Shown: piece after piece, positions 26,394 through 34,907 of the stretch
Position numbering within the stretch: the first letter of the stretch is position 1
Layout: every line of letters begins with the position of its first letter
NCBI RefSeq assembly: GCF_902506555.1
Contig: NZ_LR732707.1
Location: 3,185,290-3,249,289, forward strand
Reading direction: 5' to 3'
DNA from: Sphingorhabdus sp. 109
GTDB lineage: Bacteria > Pseudomonadota > Alphaproteobacteria > Sphingomonadales > Sphingomonadaceae
DNA: 64,000 nucleotides
Notes under the pieces: model-generated
What the model was told of the DNA's origin: nothing
What the model saw: the letters and a program-made list of their open reading frames with translations, nothing else
Databases searched by the model: none
Translations under genes and position numbers: made by a program

Positions 26394-27187
26394 CCCAGCA
26401 GTCTGCGGCTTCCCCGGATCGCGCGTTGGGCCCAATCTCTCGCGCTGATTTTCGATGGTCTCATGAAAGCCGGAACTTCTATGTCGATATCGACATGGGA
26501 GCCCAGCAAGCTGACAAGCTCGCGCAGGGGGAAGACACCCTCTCCGGGGACCATCCGGTTCATCGCTTCATCCAGATAGTCGGCTGACAGATGCAAGGCG
26601 GGACCGTCGCAGAGCTGGGCGTAGCCGATGATAGCCGGATCGACGGATCGCAATTGCTCTATAGTGCCGCCAGTGCGGAACAGATGGAGCGCATCGATCG
26701 CGATGGCCAGATTGGGCTGGGCAAGACGAGTGTGTAGAGCAACGGCTTTTTGCAGGCTGTTGCAACCGGCGGCAAAGCCGGTGAATTCCAGTCCGACATC
26801 GAGATCGTGCGCGCGAGCCAGGGTACAAAGATGGGACAACTGGTCTTCCGCGCGGTGCGGATCGGTATCGTGAACATGGCTGACCAGCCGTCTGGCGCCG
26901 ATTTCTGCGGCAAGACTGATGGCGGGGAGATAGTCGGCAACATCCCGCCCGGCCATCACCGGGAAATATTCCGCATTGATGACAGACACGTGATGGTCGC
27001 GGAGCAGACGCCCGAATGACGGAGCCGCATCCGCAGAAACCAGCGGGAACATATTGCGGCCTGCGGCATCAAGCGGAGAGGTGGTAAACAGGCAGACACC
27101 GGCCAGCCCGGCATCGGCGGCAAAGCGGACAAGACCCTCCGGTCCTCCCTCCATCATGGTGATCTGATGCAATGCCGGTTCGCGCAT
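26390..27187 (-). CDS. Sugar phosphate isomerase/epimerase-like TIM-barrel protein
   Basis: This 265-residue protein of the AP-endonuclease-2/xylose-isomerase-like superfamily has recognisable metal-site pieces in HDTDPHRAEDQLSHL, DVGLEFTGFAAG (Glu) and AIAIDALHLFRTGGT (Asp/His), then GYAQLCDGPAL and IDIEVPAF (Glu). Members act on sugars, inositols or hydroxypyruvate-like compounds, and the family name alone does not identify a substrate. It is divergent from the acyl-CoA synthetase gene. Confidence 0.8.
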   Translation of the reverse strand: MREPALHQITMMEGGPEGLVRFAADAGLAGVCLFTTSPLDAAGRNMFPLVSADAAPSFGRLLRDHHVSVINAEYFPVMAGRDVADYLPAISLAAEIGARRLVSHVHDTDPHRAEDQLSHLCTLARAHDLDVGLEFTGFAAGCNSLQKAVALHTRLAQPNLAIAIDALHLFRTGGTIEQLRSVDPAIIGYAQLCDGPALHLSADYLDEAMNRMVPGEGVFPLRELVSLLGSHVDIDIEVPAFMRPSKISARDWAQRAIRGSRRLLG

Positions 27188-27333
27188 GGATTTACCCTAA
27201 AGCAGCTTGCATTGCTTTTGCCACCGGAGTCGGGGCTTTGCGGCTAGTCAATCTGCTAGCTGTATCATGTCATGGCGTCTCTATGTATTCCATGGAAAAG
27301 CCGATCACAGAATCGCGCCAAGAGGACCATTGC

Positions 27334-28920
27334 ATGACCGAAGAAGATATTATTTCCGTTGCCGATGTGGTGCGTTTTCACGCGCAGGAACAACCGGATT
27401 CCGTGGTTTTCACCTATGAAGGTGACGAGATGACCTATGCGGCGCTTGATGAAGGCAGCAGCCGGGCGGCTCAGGCGCTGAAGTCGAAAGGCGTCGGCAA
27501 GGGCGACCGGATCGCCTATATGGGCAAGAATAGTCACCTTTATTTCGAAATATTGGTGGGGGCGGCGAAGCTGGGTGCCGTTATGGTCCCGGTCAACTGG
27601 CGTCTCGCCCCGCCGGAAGTGGCCTATATCCTCAACGACTGCCAGGCGAAGATCCTGTTCATCGGCCCCGGCTTTGATGATCTGGTCCGCAAGATCGCGG
27701 CCGATCTGGACCATGTCGATCTGATATTGGGCAGCGAGAAAGCCGAGGGTGAATTCGCCAGCTATCCGGAATGGCGTGATAGTTTCGACGCGGTTGATCC
27801 GATGGTCCCGTGCGCGGAGGATGATGACGCGCTACAGCTTTATACATCAGGCACGACCGGCCACCCAAAGGGTGCGATCATGACCAGCGGTTCGATTTTT
27901 TCCTCGCGCAGCTCCGGGTTGACCGAAGAAGATCTGATGGACTGGCAAAAGCCGATCCCGGGGGAGATTACCCTGCTGGCCATGCCCTGTTTCCATATCA
28001 GCGGCACCGGCACCGGCTTGGGCGTGATGTTCACTGGCGGCAGCGCGGTTGTCCTGCCCGAATATGACCCGACCCAGGCGCTGGACCTGATCGAGAAATA
28101 CACGATCTCGAAAATTTTCATGGTGCCGGCGGCGATCCAGATATTGCTCAATCACCCCCGCGCCAAGGAGGTCGATTTTTCCGATCTGCAATATATCACC
28201 TACGGGGCATCGCCGATACCTCTGGAACTGATGAAGCAGGCGATGGATGTGCTGGGCTGCGGTTTCGTCCAGATGTACGGCATGACCGAAACGTCCGGGA
28301 CGATCACGACGCTCAATCCGGAAGATCATGATGTCAACGGCAACGAGAAGATGCGCTCGGTCGGTACGCCTTTGCCCGGTGTCGAAATCAAGATCATCGA
28401 TCCGGAAACGGGAGAGACCTTGCCGCCCTACACGATCGGCGAAATCGCAACCCGTTCGGCCAAGAATATGAAGGGCTACTGGAACCGGCCTGATGCCACT
28501 GCGGAAGCCATCGATGCCGACGGCTGGCTGAAGACGGGCGATGCCGGTTCGCTCGACGAGGATGGTTATCTCTATATCCAGGACCGACTGAAAGACATGA
28601 TCATCTCCGGTGGCGAGAATGTCTATCCTGCGGAAGTGGAGAATGCGCTCTATGCCAATCCCAAAGTCGCGGATGTTGCCGTCATCGGAGTGCCCGATGA
28701 AAAATGGGGCGAAGCGGTAAAAGCCTGCGTGGTTGTCAAAAAGGGGCAGGAGCTGACCGAGGCAGAGCTGATCGCTGACGCGCGTCAGCGTATTGCCGGC
28801 TATAAATGTCCCAAGTCGATCGATTTCATCGACGCCCTGCCGCGCAATCCGTCGGGCAAGATTTTGCGCAAGGATTTGCGCGCACCTTATTGGGAAGGCA
28901 AGGACCGGGCAGTCAACTGA
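27334..28920 (+). CDS. Acyl-CoA synthetase (FadD3-like, AMP-forming)
   Basis: This 528-residue ANL enzyme would activate a carboxylic acid to its CoA thioester. The phosphate loop is LYTSGTTGHPKGAIMT near residue 169, the A5 block QMYGMTETSGTITTLNPEDH, the hinge DRLKDMIISGGENVYPAEVE and the C-terminal Lys RNPSGKILRKDLR. It differs from the FAAL at 3677 by the CoA-ligase-type hinge. The start at 27334 follows AGAGGA; longer readings cover leader sequence with no homology. An enoyl-CoA hydratase gene follows. Confidence 0.92.
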   Translation: MTEEDIISVADVVRFHAQEQPDSVVFTYEGDEMTYAALDEGSSRAAQALKSKGVGKGDRIAYMGKNSHLYFEILVGAAKLGAVMVPVNWRLAPPEVAYILNDCQAKILFIGPGFDDLVRKIAADLDHVDLILGSEKAEGEFASYPEWRDSFDAVDPMVPCAEDDDALQLYTSGTTGHPKGAIMTSGSIFSSRSSGLTEEDLMDWQKPIPGEITLLAMPCFHISGTGTGLGVMFTGGSAVVLPEYDPTQALDLIEKYTISKIFMVPAAIQILLNHPRAKEVDFSDLQYITYGASPIPLELMKQAMDVLGCGFVQMYGMTETSGTITTLNPEDHDVNGNEKMRSVGTPLPGVEIKIIDPETGETLPPYTIGEIATRSAKNMKGYWNRPDATAEAIDADGWLKTGDAGSLDEDGYLYIQDRLKDMIISGGENVYPAEVENALYANPKVADVAVIGVPDEKWGEAVKACVVVKKGQELTEAELIADARQRIAGYKCPKSIDFIDALPRNPSGKILRKDLRAPYWEGKDRAVN

Positions 28921-29036
28921 TTGCCTGTGCGGCCGGAATCCCGTAAACCGTTCGTCCTGTGGCCGTCAAAGGGCCTGTTACCAAGTTGGCGCGACAGGCT
29001 TCGCACGAACCGTGCCGGGATAAAGGGAGAAGGGAC

Positions 29037-29780
29037 ATGGCGGAACTGGTGCTGCGGGAAGATCGGGACGGCTGGACGCTGCTGACGCTCAATCGGGCTG
29101 ACAAGCTCAATGCACTGACGGTGGCGATGTTTCGCGAGCTGCGGCACCATGTCGAGGATCTGCGCAAGGATGACAGTATCGGCTGCGTCGTGCTCCGCGG
29201 TGCGGGCAAATGCTTTTCCGCCGGGCATGATCTCGGCGATATTGCCGAGGGCGAAGCGTTGCCGTCGGCCGGCTGGCATTCCGAAACCTTGCGGATGCTG
29301 GAAAAGCTGCCCAAGCCGGTGATCGCGGCTGTACACGGCCATTGCTATACGGGCGCGCTGGAAGTGGCGCTGGCGGCGGACTTCATTCTCGCAGCGGACA
29401 GCGCGCGCTTTGGCGATACCCATGCGAAATGGGCGTTGACCCCGGTGTGGGGGATGAGCCAGCGATTGCCGCGGCGAGTGGGCGTTGCCACCGCCAAACG
29501 GCTGATGTTTACCGCCGACATGATCAATGCCGAGGAAGCGGTGCGAATTGGTCTTGCCGAATATGCGGTGCCGCTCGCGCAGTTTGATACCGAGATCGAG
29601 GCACTGGCACGCAAGATCGTCGCCAATTCCGGATTTTCCCACGCCGCGAACAAGCGGCTGCTGGAGGCAACCGACGGCGGCCCGCTCGACGCCGGACTGC
29701 AATGGGAAGTGATGGAGAGCGAAGGCCACGGCCCCGATATGCACGAGCGGATTGGGGCTTTCATCGGGAAAGGCAAGTGA
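29037..29780 (+). CDS. Enoyl-CoA hydratase/isomerase family protein
   Basis: This 247-residue crotonase-fold enzyme has the oxyanion-hole segments CVVLRGAGKCFSAGHDLGDI and AVHGHCYTGALEVALAADFI. One active-site Glu position is replaced near LEVALAADF, so hydratase versus other crotonase activity is uncertain. The start at 29037 follows GAGAAGGGAC. It lies 116 bases after the acyl-CoA synthetase, so the two probably share a transcript and a beta-oxidation-like pathway. Confidence 0.88.
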   Translation: MAELVLREDRDGWTLLTLNRADKLNALTVAMFRELRHHVEDLRKDDSIGCVVLRGAGKCFSAGHDLGDIAEGEALPSAGWHSETLRMLEKLPKPVIAAVHGHCYTGALEVALAADFILAADSARFGDTHAKWALTPVWGMSQRLPRRVGVATAKRLMFTADMINAEEAVRIGLAEYAVPLAQFDTEIEALARKIVANSGFSHAANKRLLEATDGGPLDAGLQWEVMESEGHGPDMHERIGAFIGKGK

Positions 29781-29895
29781 TCGAAAGATGATTCGCTTGT
29801 TTTTGGCGTCTATATTGGTCTGAAAGCGGACTGCAGCGCTGGCACTTGCTCGAAATTGGTTTAGAATTGGCAGCAAGAATGCCCAACCATGATTC

Positions 29896-30840
29896 ATGCC
29901 TCTGGCCAGCGAGACCCCAATGAATAGTAATCCCTTTTATCCGATCGGAATTCCGGGCCAGGCTTGGGGCGAATATGAACGGAAACAATGGCGGGCACGT
30001 CAATCCGTCCAGCGCCGATATGCTCAGGACGTTGTGCCGCGGATCGAGGCAATGACTGACCAATTTGATATCATCACATATGGCCAACTCGATTACGCTG
30101 AGGAAATCTATTCACTCTTCGCTCTGCGGAACGGTCCTCATGACCCGGCTCTGCCCACGGCGTTCGTAACCGGCGGCGTCCATGGCTATGAGACGAGTGG
30201 CATAATGGGTGCCCTTGAATTTCTGGAAACGCGCGCAGCCGACTATGTCGGAAAGATCAATCTTCTTGTCGCACCTTGCGTGAGCCCTTGGGCCTACGAG
30301 CGCGTCAATCGTTGGAATTACAACGCGCTGGATCCCAATCGCAACTTCAAGACAGGCAGCGAAGCGGCTGAGTGTGCCGCGCTGATGGCATTGGTGGCTG
30401 CGCAGCCCGGGCCGTTCCTTCTGCATATCGACCTGCATGAAACAACCGACAGCGACGAGACCGAGTTTCGTCCCGCGCTGGCGGCACGAGACGGGAAAAG
30501 CTATGAGCCGGATACCGTGCCGGACGGTTTCTATCTCGTCGATGACAGCGCGAACCCGCAACCCGCCTTCCAACAGGCGATCATCGCGGCGGTCGAACGG
30601 GTAACCCATATCGCTCCGCCGGATGAGAATGACATGATTATTGGTTCGCCAGTCGTCGCTGACGGCGTGATCGAATATCCGCAAGCCCAATATGCCATGT
30701 GTGGCGCCATGACCGATGCCCGGTTCAGGACAACCACCGAAGTCTATCCCGACAGCCCGCGAGCAACCCCGCAGATATGTGACGAGGCGCAGGTCACGGC
30801 TGTTTGCGCGGCGCTTGATTATGCGCTCGCGCACGCTTGA
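29896..30840 (+). CDS. M14-type zinc carboxypeptidase/deacylase-like protein
   Basis: This 314-residue protein of the metallocarboxypeptidase M14 / succinylglutamate-desuccinylase-like group has the zinc motif in GGVHGYETSG (HxxE), a substrate-binding block ALDPNRNF, a third zinc His in FLLHIDLHETTD and the catalytic Glu in RTTTEVYPDSP. There is no signal peptide, so a cytosolic role is likely. Start could be 29896 or 29920 (MNSNPFYPIG); neither has a strong ribosome site. It appears monocistronic. Confidence 0.8.
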   Translation: MPLASETPMNSNPFYPIGIPGQAWGEYERKQWRARQSVQRRYAQDVVPRIEAMTDQFDIITYGQLDYAEEIYSLFALRNGPHDPALPTAFVTGGVHGYETSGIMGALEFLETRAADYVGKINLLVAPCVSPWAYERVNRWNYNALDPNRNFKTGSEAAECAALMALVAAQPGPFLLHIDLHETTDSDETEFRPALAARDGKSYEPDTVPDGFYLVDDSANPQPAFQQAIIAAVERVTHIAPPDENDMIIGSPVVADGVIEYPQAQYAMCGAMTDARFRTTTEVYPDSPRATPQICDEAQVTAVCAALDYALAHA

Positions 30841-30879
30841 GGCGGCTGGAATATCTGTCTTGGCAGACGGGACAGCCGT

Positions 30880-31788
30880 CTATGCCGGGGCACCGGGCGT
30901 AATGATCGCATTGTCCGATTCGGTGGTCAGAAGCGCGCCGATCGAGGCGATGACGATGCAGCCGATGGCCAGCCATTGAAGGCCGCTGAGTTGTTCATGA
31001 AGAAGAAACATGCCTGCAATCGCGCCCACGGCCGGTTCGGCAGATAGCATCACGCCGAAGGTCCGCTCCGGGATGTGGCGCAGGGCAATCATTTCCAGTG
31101 AGTAAGGCAGAGCGCTGGAGAGCAGGGCGACACCCAGACCGACAAACAGCACCGACGGCAACAGCAAGGCTGTACCCGCGCTCATGACGCCAAAGGGCAA
31201 AATGACCAGTGCGGCGGTGCTCATGCCAAGGGCCACGGACTGTCCTGCGTGCATGTGCGACAGGCTCTTGCCGAAAACAATATACAGGGCCCAGAACAGG
31301 CCTGCTGCTGCGGCGAAAGCCACTCCGACGGGATCCAGTGCATGCACGCCGCCGCGGAGGGGCAGCAGAAGACCCAGTCCGACAACTGCGCAGCCAACCC
31401 AGACAAAGTGAATCCAGCGACGGGCGTGTATTAACGCCAGAGCCAATGGCCCGATAAATTCGATCGCGATAGCCGGTCCAAGCGGTATTGTGCGCAGTGA
31501 CAGATAGAAGGCAAGATTCATCAGCCCCAGCACGAGCCCGTATAATAATATTCGGCCAGCATCAGCCTTGCTCAGCTTGAAACGCCAAGGGCGCCAAACG
31601 GCTATCAATATAAGCGCCGACAGGCTGACCCGCAGCGCGGATGTGCCCTCCGCACCGATCAGTGGAAACAGCTGTTTTGCGAAGGAAGTTCCTATCGCCA
31701 AGGAAGCCATCCCCCCGAACAGGGCAAGATAGGGCATGGCAGTCCAAAGGGACCGGGGCAGAGTGAAGTTTTGCGCAGATGTCGACAT
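30880..31788 (-). CDS. EamA-family inner-membrane exporter, RhtA-like
   Basis: This 302-residue protein has about ten hydrophobic helices in two EamA repeats (MPYLALFGGMASLAIGTSFA, ALRVSLSALILIAVW, AIAIEFIGPLALALI, then LFWALYIVFGKSL, ALPYSLEMIALRHIPERTFG and LQWLAIGCIVIASIGALL). The PERTFGVMLSAEPAVGAIAG block and overall pattern fit the RhtA (YbiF) threonine/homoserine exporter branch. Substrate is inferred from family only. It is transcribed alone. Confidence 0.85.
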   Translation of the reverse strand: MSTSAQNFTLPRSLWTAMPYLALFGGMASLAIGTSFAKQLFPLIGAEGTSALRVSLSALILIAVWRPWRFKLSKADAGRILLYGLVLGLMNLAFYLSLRTIPLGPAIAIEFIGPLALALIHARRWIHFVWVGCAVVGLGLLLPLRGGVHALDPVGVAFAAAAGLFWALYIVFGKSLSHMHAGQSVALGMSTAALVILPFGVMSAGTALLLPSVLFVGLGVALLSSALPYSLEMIALRHIPERTFGVMLSAEPAVGAIAGMFLLHEQLSGLQWLAIGCIVIASIGALLTTESDNAIITPGAPA

Positions 31789-31935
31789 GATGCGCGCTAT
31801 AATGCGCTTTGCATCGTTTGCCTCATAAAATCATCGGGGGATAGCGTGAGCATCCATTTTGACTATGGCGGCCGGCTGGAAAATCACTCAGCGCTGATGA
31901 GCACAACCCGGAACACGGAGCCCGAAAGGCAGATC

Positions 31936-31967
31936 AAGCCTCCCCCTCGATCGGGAGGGGGAGGCTT
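31936..31967. repeat. GC-rich hairpin after the SDR gene
   Basis: An 11-base perfect stem AAGCCTCCCCC / GGGGGAGGCTT lies just past the SDR stop on its downstream side. No T-run follows on the minus strand, so it is a weak or Rho-assisted terminator, or a messenger-stabilising hairpin. Confidence 0.45.
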
Positions 31968-31973
31968 GTGGTT

Positions 31974-32732
31974 TTAGAACTGGACGCGCTTGGTGAAGCC
32001 GCCGTCGATGACCAGATGCGCGCCAGTGGTGTAGCTGGACGCGGGGCTGGCGAGGAAGACGACGCTGCGGGCTACGTCATCGGCGGTGCCGAAATCACCC
32101 AGAGCGAAGCCGGCTTTCGTGCCTTCATAAAATTCCGGCATGCCTTTCTCGATCTGCGACCAGTTGCCACCCGGGAATTTGATCGGGCCCGGGGATACCA
32201 TGTTGACGCGGATGCCCTTGGGACCCAGCGCCTGGCCGAGCTGGCTGCCATAGGTGATCAGCGCGGCTTTCATCGCGTTGAAAGCCTGTGGCGCAACAAA
32301 GGTTTCGAAGGCTGCGGTGGAGGACATGAAAATCACGCTGCCATCGTCGGATTTTTCGAGATGGGGTTCCAGCACTTCCATCGCCTTGACCGCACCGAGA
32401 ATGTCGGTGTTGAACGTAACTTCCCAGTCACCGGTTGCGCCGGCACCCGACGAGCTGACATTGTGGATGAAAATATCGCAGCCGCCGAGATCGCCCGCCG
32501 CTTTTTCAAGCCATTTGGCATAGCCGTCGAGATCGCTCATATCGAGCGCATCGGCGAAGACCTTGCCGCCGTGGGCTTCGAGCTCCTTTTTCGCCGTCGC
32601 AACCTGTTCGGCGTTGCGCGAGAAGAAGGCGACATCGGCGCCTTCTGCGGCAAAATGTTCCAGCGCTGCACGCCCGAGGCCACGGCTACCGCCGGTGAGA
32701 ATGACTTTCTTGCCCTTGAGTCCTAAATCCAT
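31974..32732 (-). CDS. SDR-family protein lacking the catalytic tyrosine
   Basis: This 252-residue classical-SDR-length protein has the Rossmann motif TGGSRGLGRAALEHFA, HNVSSSG in place of NNAG, and a Ser in FMSSTAAF. Where YxxxK is expected, the sequence reads AFNAMKAALI (codon TTC), so the catalytic Tyr is Phe and the Lys remains. The C-terminal SSYTTGAHLVIDGGFT is typical. It may bind NAD(P) without the usual proton transfer, use another residue, or act as a lyase-like or structural partner. It is last in the operon GST, VOC, ThuA, SDR. Confidence 0.85.
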   Translation of the reverse strand: MDLGLKGKKVILTGGSRGLGRAALEHFAAEGADVAFFSRNAEQVATAKKELEAHGGKVFADALDMSDLDGYAKWLEKAAGDLGGCDIFIHNVSSSGAGATGDWEVTFNTDILGAVKAMEVLEPHLEKSDDGSVIFMSSTAAFETFVAPQAFNAMKAALITYGSQLGQALGPKGIRVNMVSPGPIKFPGGNWSQIEKGMPEFYEGTKAGFALGDFGTADDVARSVVFLASPASSYTTGAHLVIDGGFTKRVQF

Positions 32733-32764
32733 TGTCGTCTCCTTTATGTTTCGTGAAATCGGGG

Positions 32765-33550
32765 TTAGAATTTTGCTATGGCCGGTTCGCAGCTCCAGCC
32801 GATACCGCGCCGCAGCAGGTCATAGATGATCGGCTGCTGCCAGCCGGAACGGTCGACCTCAGGCCACCAGTCGAGCACCGGCTCCATGTCATAATGGCCA
32901 CGGCAGTGTCCCATGGTCAGATAGAGCACGGCGCCTTCGCCCATCCGGCGGATATAGAAGACCGGATGGCGGCTCTTCTCGATATCGCTATGGACGAAGC
33001 CGCTGATATCGTCGGTGCCATTATATTCGGTGTCGAGCAGAACATCGAGTTCGGCGCGGGTCTCGACCAGATATTGTTCGTCGACGGTTTCAAAACTGGG
33101 GATGCCCTTGACCAGCGGATGATCCGGCTGGGCGTTGTCGACGGTGAACGGAATGATCGGCGGGTGGCTCAAAAAGCGCGTGCCGAGCGTGTCGGCGAAG
33201 ACCGGCATTTCATCCGGTGCATCGACCCGGCCATCTTCCAGAAAGCGCAATACAGAATTGGTGCCATGCAGCGCGAAATAGCGGCCACCGTTGTTGACGA
33301 ACTCCTGAATAGTCTTCTGCGCCGCCTCGCTGGGTTGCAGGTCGCAGGTATAGCTGACGAGGAAATCGGCATTTCTGATCGCTTCGAGATTTTCATAATC
33401 CTCGAATACGCGAACCCGGATCCGGTCATCCTCGGCGAGCAGCTTCATCACTTCCAGCCGGGCATAATCGATATCATGATATTTGCCTGCGGCGACCAGC
33501 ACGCAGCGGATCGGTTTCTGGTCGGGGCGGCGTTCTGGCGCTTCGCTCAT
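32765..33550 (-). CDS. ThuA-like domain protein
   Basis: This 261-residue protein of the ThuA family has a glutamine-amidotransferase-like fold. Typical pieces are IRCVLVAAGKYHDIDYARLE, NADFLVSYTCDLQPSEAAQK, NGGRYFALHGTNS and a late PVFYIRRMGEGAVLYLTMGH followed by CRGHYD. ThuA proteins are linked to sugar or trehalose use elsewhere, but biochemical roles are largely unknown. The start directly abuts the VOC gene stop. It is third of four genes in the operon at 31974-34725. Confidence 0.85.
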   Translation of the reverse strand: MSEAPERRPDQKPIRCVLVAAGKYHDIDYARLEVMKLLAEDDRIRVRVFEDYENLEAIRNADFLVSYTCDLQPSEAAQKTIQEFVNNGGRYFALHGTNSVLRFLEDGRVDAPDEMPVFADTLGTRFLSHPPIIPFTVDNAQPDHPLVKGIPSFETVDEQYLVETRAELDVLLDTEYNGTDDISGFVHSDIEKSRHPVFYIRRMGEGAVLYLTMGHCRGHYDMEPVLDWWPEVDRSGWQQPIIYDLLRRGIGWSCEPAIAKF

Positions 33551-34099
33551 CTATTCTTTTCCTATTACGGGGTTTGTTTTGCCATCCCAGTCGAGATGCA
33601 TCTGGCGCATTGCGGCAAAGCCGTCGAGGCCGGCCTGCGGGATCTGCAGATATTCGATAATCGTACCGGGGCCGCCGCCATAATCGGCGTAGAAAGCACC
33701 ACCGACGCCACCGGGGAGGCTGACTTCCTGGATCACCTCGCCCCCCGCTTCTTCGGTCAGCGCGCGGGCGTGCGCCAGATCGTCGACCACCAGACAGAGA
33801 TGCTGAACTCCTTGCAGACCTTTTTCCCGCCAGTCCTTAAACATCGACGGGGCCTCATTGTTCGGGCGGATCAGTTCGACCTGGATATCGCCCCAGTAGC
33901 CGATCGCCATGGAAAACTGGATATCGGAAGGCTCGCCGCGATATTTGACATTTTCCACTTCGACCTTTTCGGTGTGGAAAAACGGGCCGGCGCCCATTTT
34001 CCGGGTCCAGTAATCGAGCGCGGCGTCATAATCCTCCGGCACATAGCTGATCTGCATGATCGTGCCGAGTTTGGCGAGAGAGGCTGGCTTGTTGGTCAT
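33551..34099 (-). CDS. VOC-family (glyoxalase/extradiol fold) protein
   Basis: This 182-residue protein has the paired beta-alpha-beta-beta-beta modules of the vicinal-oxygen-chelate superfamily: IMQISYVPEDYDAALDYWTR and VQHLCLVVDDLAHARALTEE, with GDIQVELIRP and GTIIEYLQIP as the metal-site strands with Glu residues. Possible reactions include isomerisation, epimerisation or glutathione-dependent rearrangement. It overlaps the GST gene by four bases and abuts ThuA, so these act in one pathway. Confidence 0.85.
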   Translation of the reverse strand: MTNKPASLAKLGTIMQISYVPEDYDAALDYWTRKMGAGPFFHTEKVEVENVKYRGEPSDIQFSMAIGYWGDIQVELIRPNNEAPSMFKDWREKGLQGVQHLCLVVDDLAHARALTEEAGGEVIQEVSLPGGVGGAFYADYGGGPGTIIEYLQIPQAGLDGFAAMRQMHLDWDGKTNPVIGKE

Positions 34100-34725
34100 T
34101 CGCTGTCCTGCCAGACTTTCGAGGATGGCCGCTCGCCGATCCGATCGACAAATTTTGCCAGATTATTCGTGCCTTCAGGCAGCGACCAGCCGACGGTGTA
34201 GCCGAACTGGATGAAGCAATAGGCGATAAGGTCCGCCATGGTGAACTTGTCCTGGCAGATATAGTCTTTGCCTTCGAGCTGGCTGTCGAGCCACTTCCAC
34301 TTGTTGTCCGCCATGCGCGACAGGTCGGCCGCGCCTTCAGCGCCGACGACTTCCATTCGCGGTTCGAACATCGGCCGTCCGGCACCGCCACGAAATCCGA
34401 GGGTCATCGGAACGGCGATTTCAAGATCAATACGCCGCGTCCACATCCGCACTTCTGCGCGCTCCTGGGCAGTGGATCCGATCAGCACGGGATCGGGATG
34501 GGTTTCCTCGAGATATTCGGCAATCGCCATGATCTCGCTGAGCATGAAACCATTGTCCAGTTCGAGCACCGGCGTGGTACCGAGAATATTCTTGTCGGCA
34601 AAATCCGGCTGCCGATTTTCCGCGGTGAGAATGTCGATATGGACCCGTTCGATATCGAGCCCCTTTTCGAGGATGAACATGCGGATGAATCGGGGATTGG
34701 GACCAAGGCTTGAATAAAGCTTCAC
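34096..34725 (-). CDS. Glutathione S-transferase family protein
   Basis: This 209-residue cytosolic GST has a thioredoxin-like N-terminal domain (VKLYSSLGPNPRFIRMFILE, NILGTTPVLELDNGFMLSEI with the cis-Pro) and an all-alpha C-terminal domain (FTMADLIAYCFIQFGY). The start is GTG 34725 with AAGGAGA upstream; the longer reading to 34839 has no homology. It leads the operon GST, VOC, ThuA, SDR and is divergent from a Rieske oxygenase gene. The pairing with a Rieske enzyme suggests thiol-dependent processing of an oxygenated aromatic or polycyclic compound, by analogy only. Confidence 0.88.
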   Translation of the reverse strand: MKLYSSLGPNPRFIRMFILEKGLDIERVHIDILTAENRQPDFADKNILGTTPVLELDNGFMLSEIMAIAEYLEETHPDPVLIGSTAQERAEVRMWTRRIDLEIAVPMTLGFRGGAGRPMFEPRMEVVGAEGAADLSRMADNKWKWLDSQLEGKDYICQDKFTMADLIAYCFIQFGYTVGWSLPEGTNNLAKFVDRIGERPSSKVWQDSE

Positions 34726-34907
34726 GTGAGATTTCTCCTTCGGGGCGGATTCGCTTCCGTCTCTATATGATGTAAAGATACACAGGTAACCACCGGGGAC
34801 TAACCTCTCAAAAACAACAGGCGATGCTGCCAGATTCACTAGTGGCCGAAGGGCCTGTTTAGGCTATTTTGATCGAAACAAAGACGTTCAGTTTTCAGGA
34901 GAAGATG

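Noticed and set aside
31798-31803. TATAAT on the plus strand before the small frame
   Set aside because: No -35 element at 16-18 bases; without a gene to drive it the match alone is not enough.
31846-31977. 43-codon open frame with a GGGGGA site between rhtA-like and SDR genes
   Set aside because: Its 3' half is the GC hairpin at 31936-31967 and it overlaps the SDR stop; coding character is poor.
32732-34201. 489-residue plus-strand open frame across ThuA and VOC genes
   Set aside because: It spans the boundary of two well-supported minus-strand genes and has no homology pattern.
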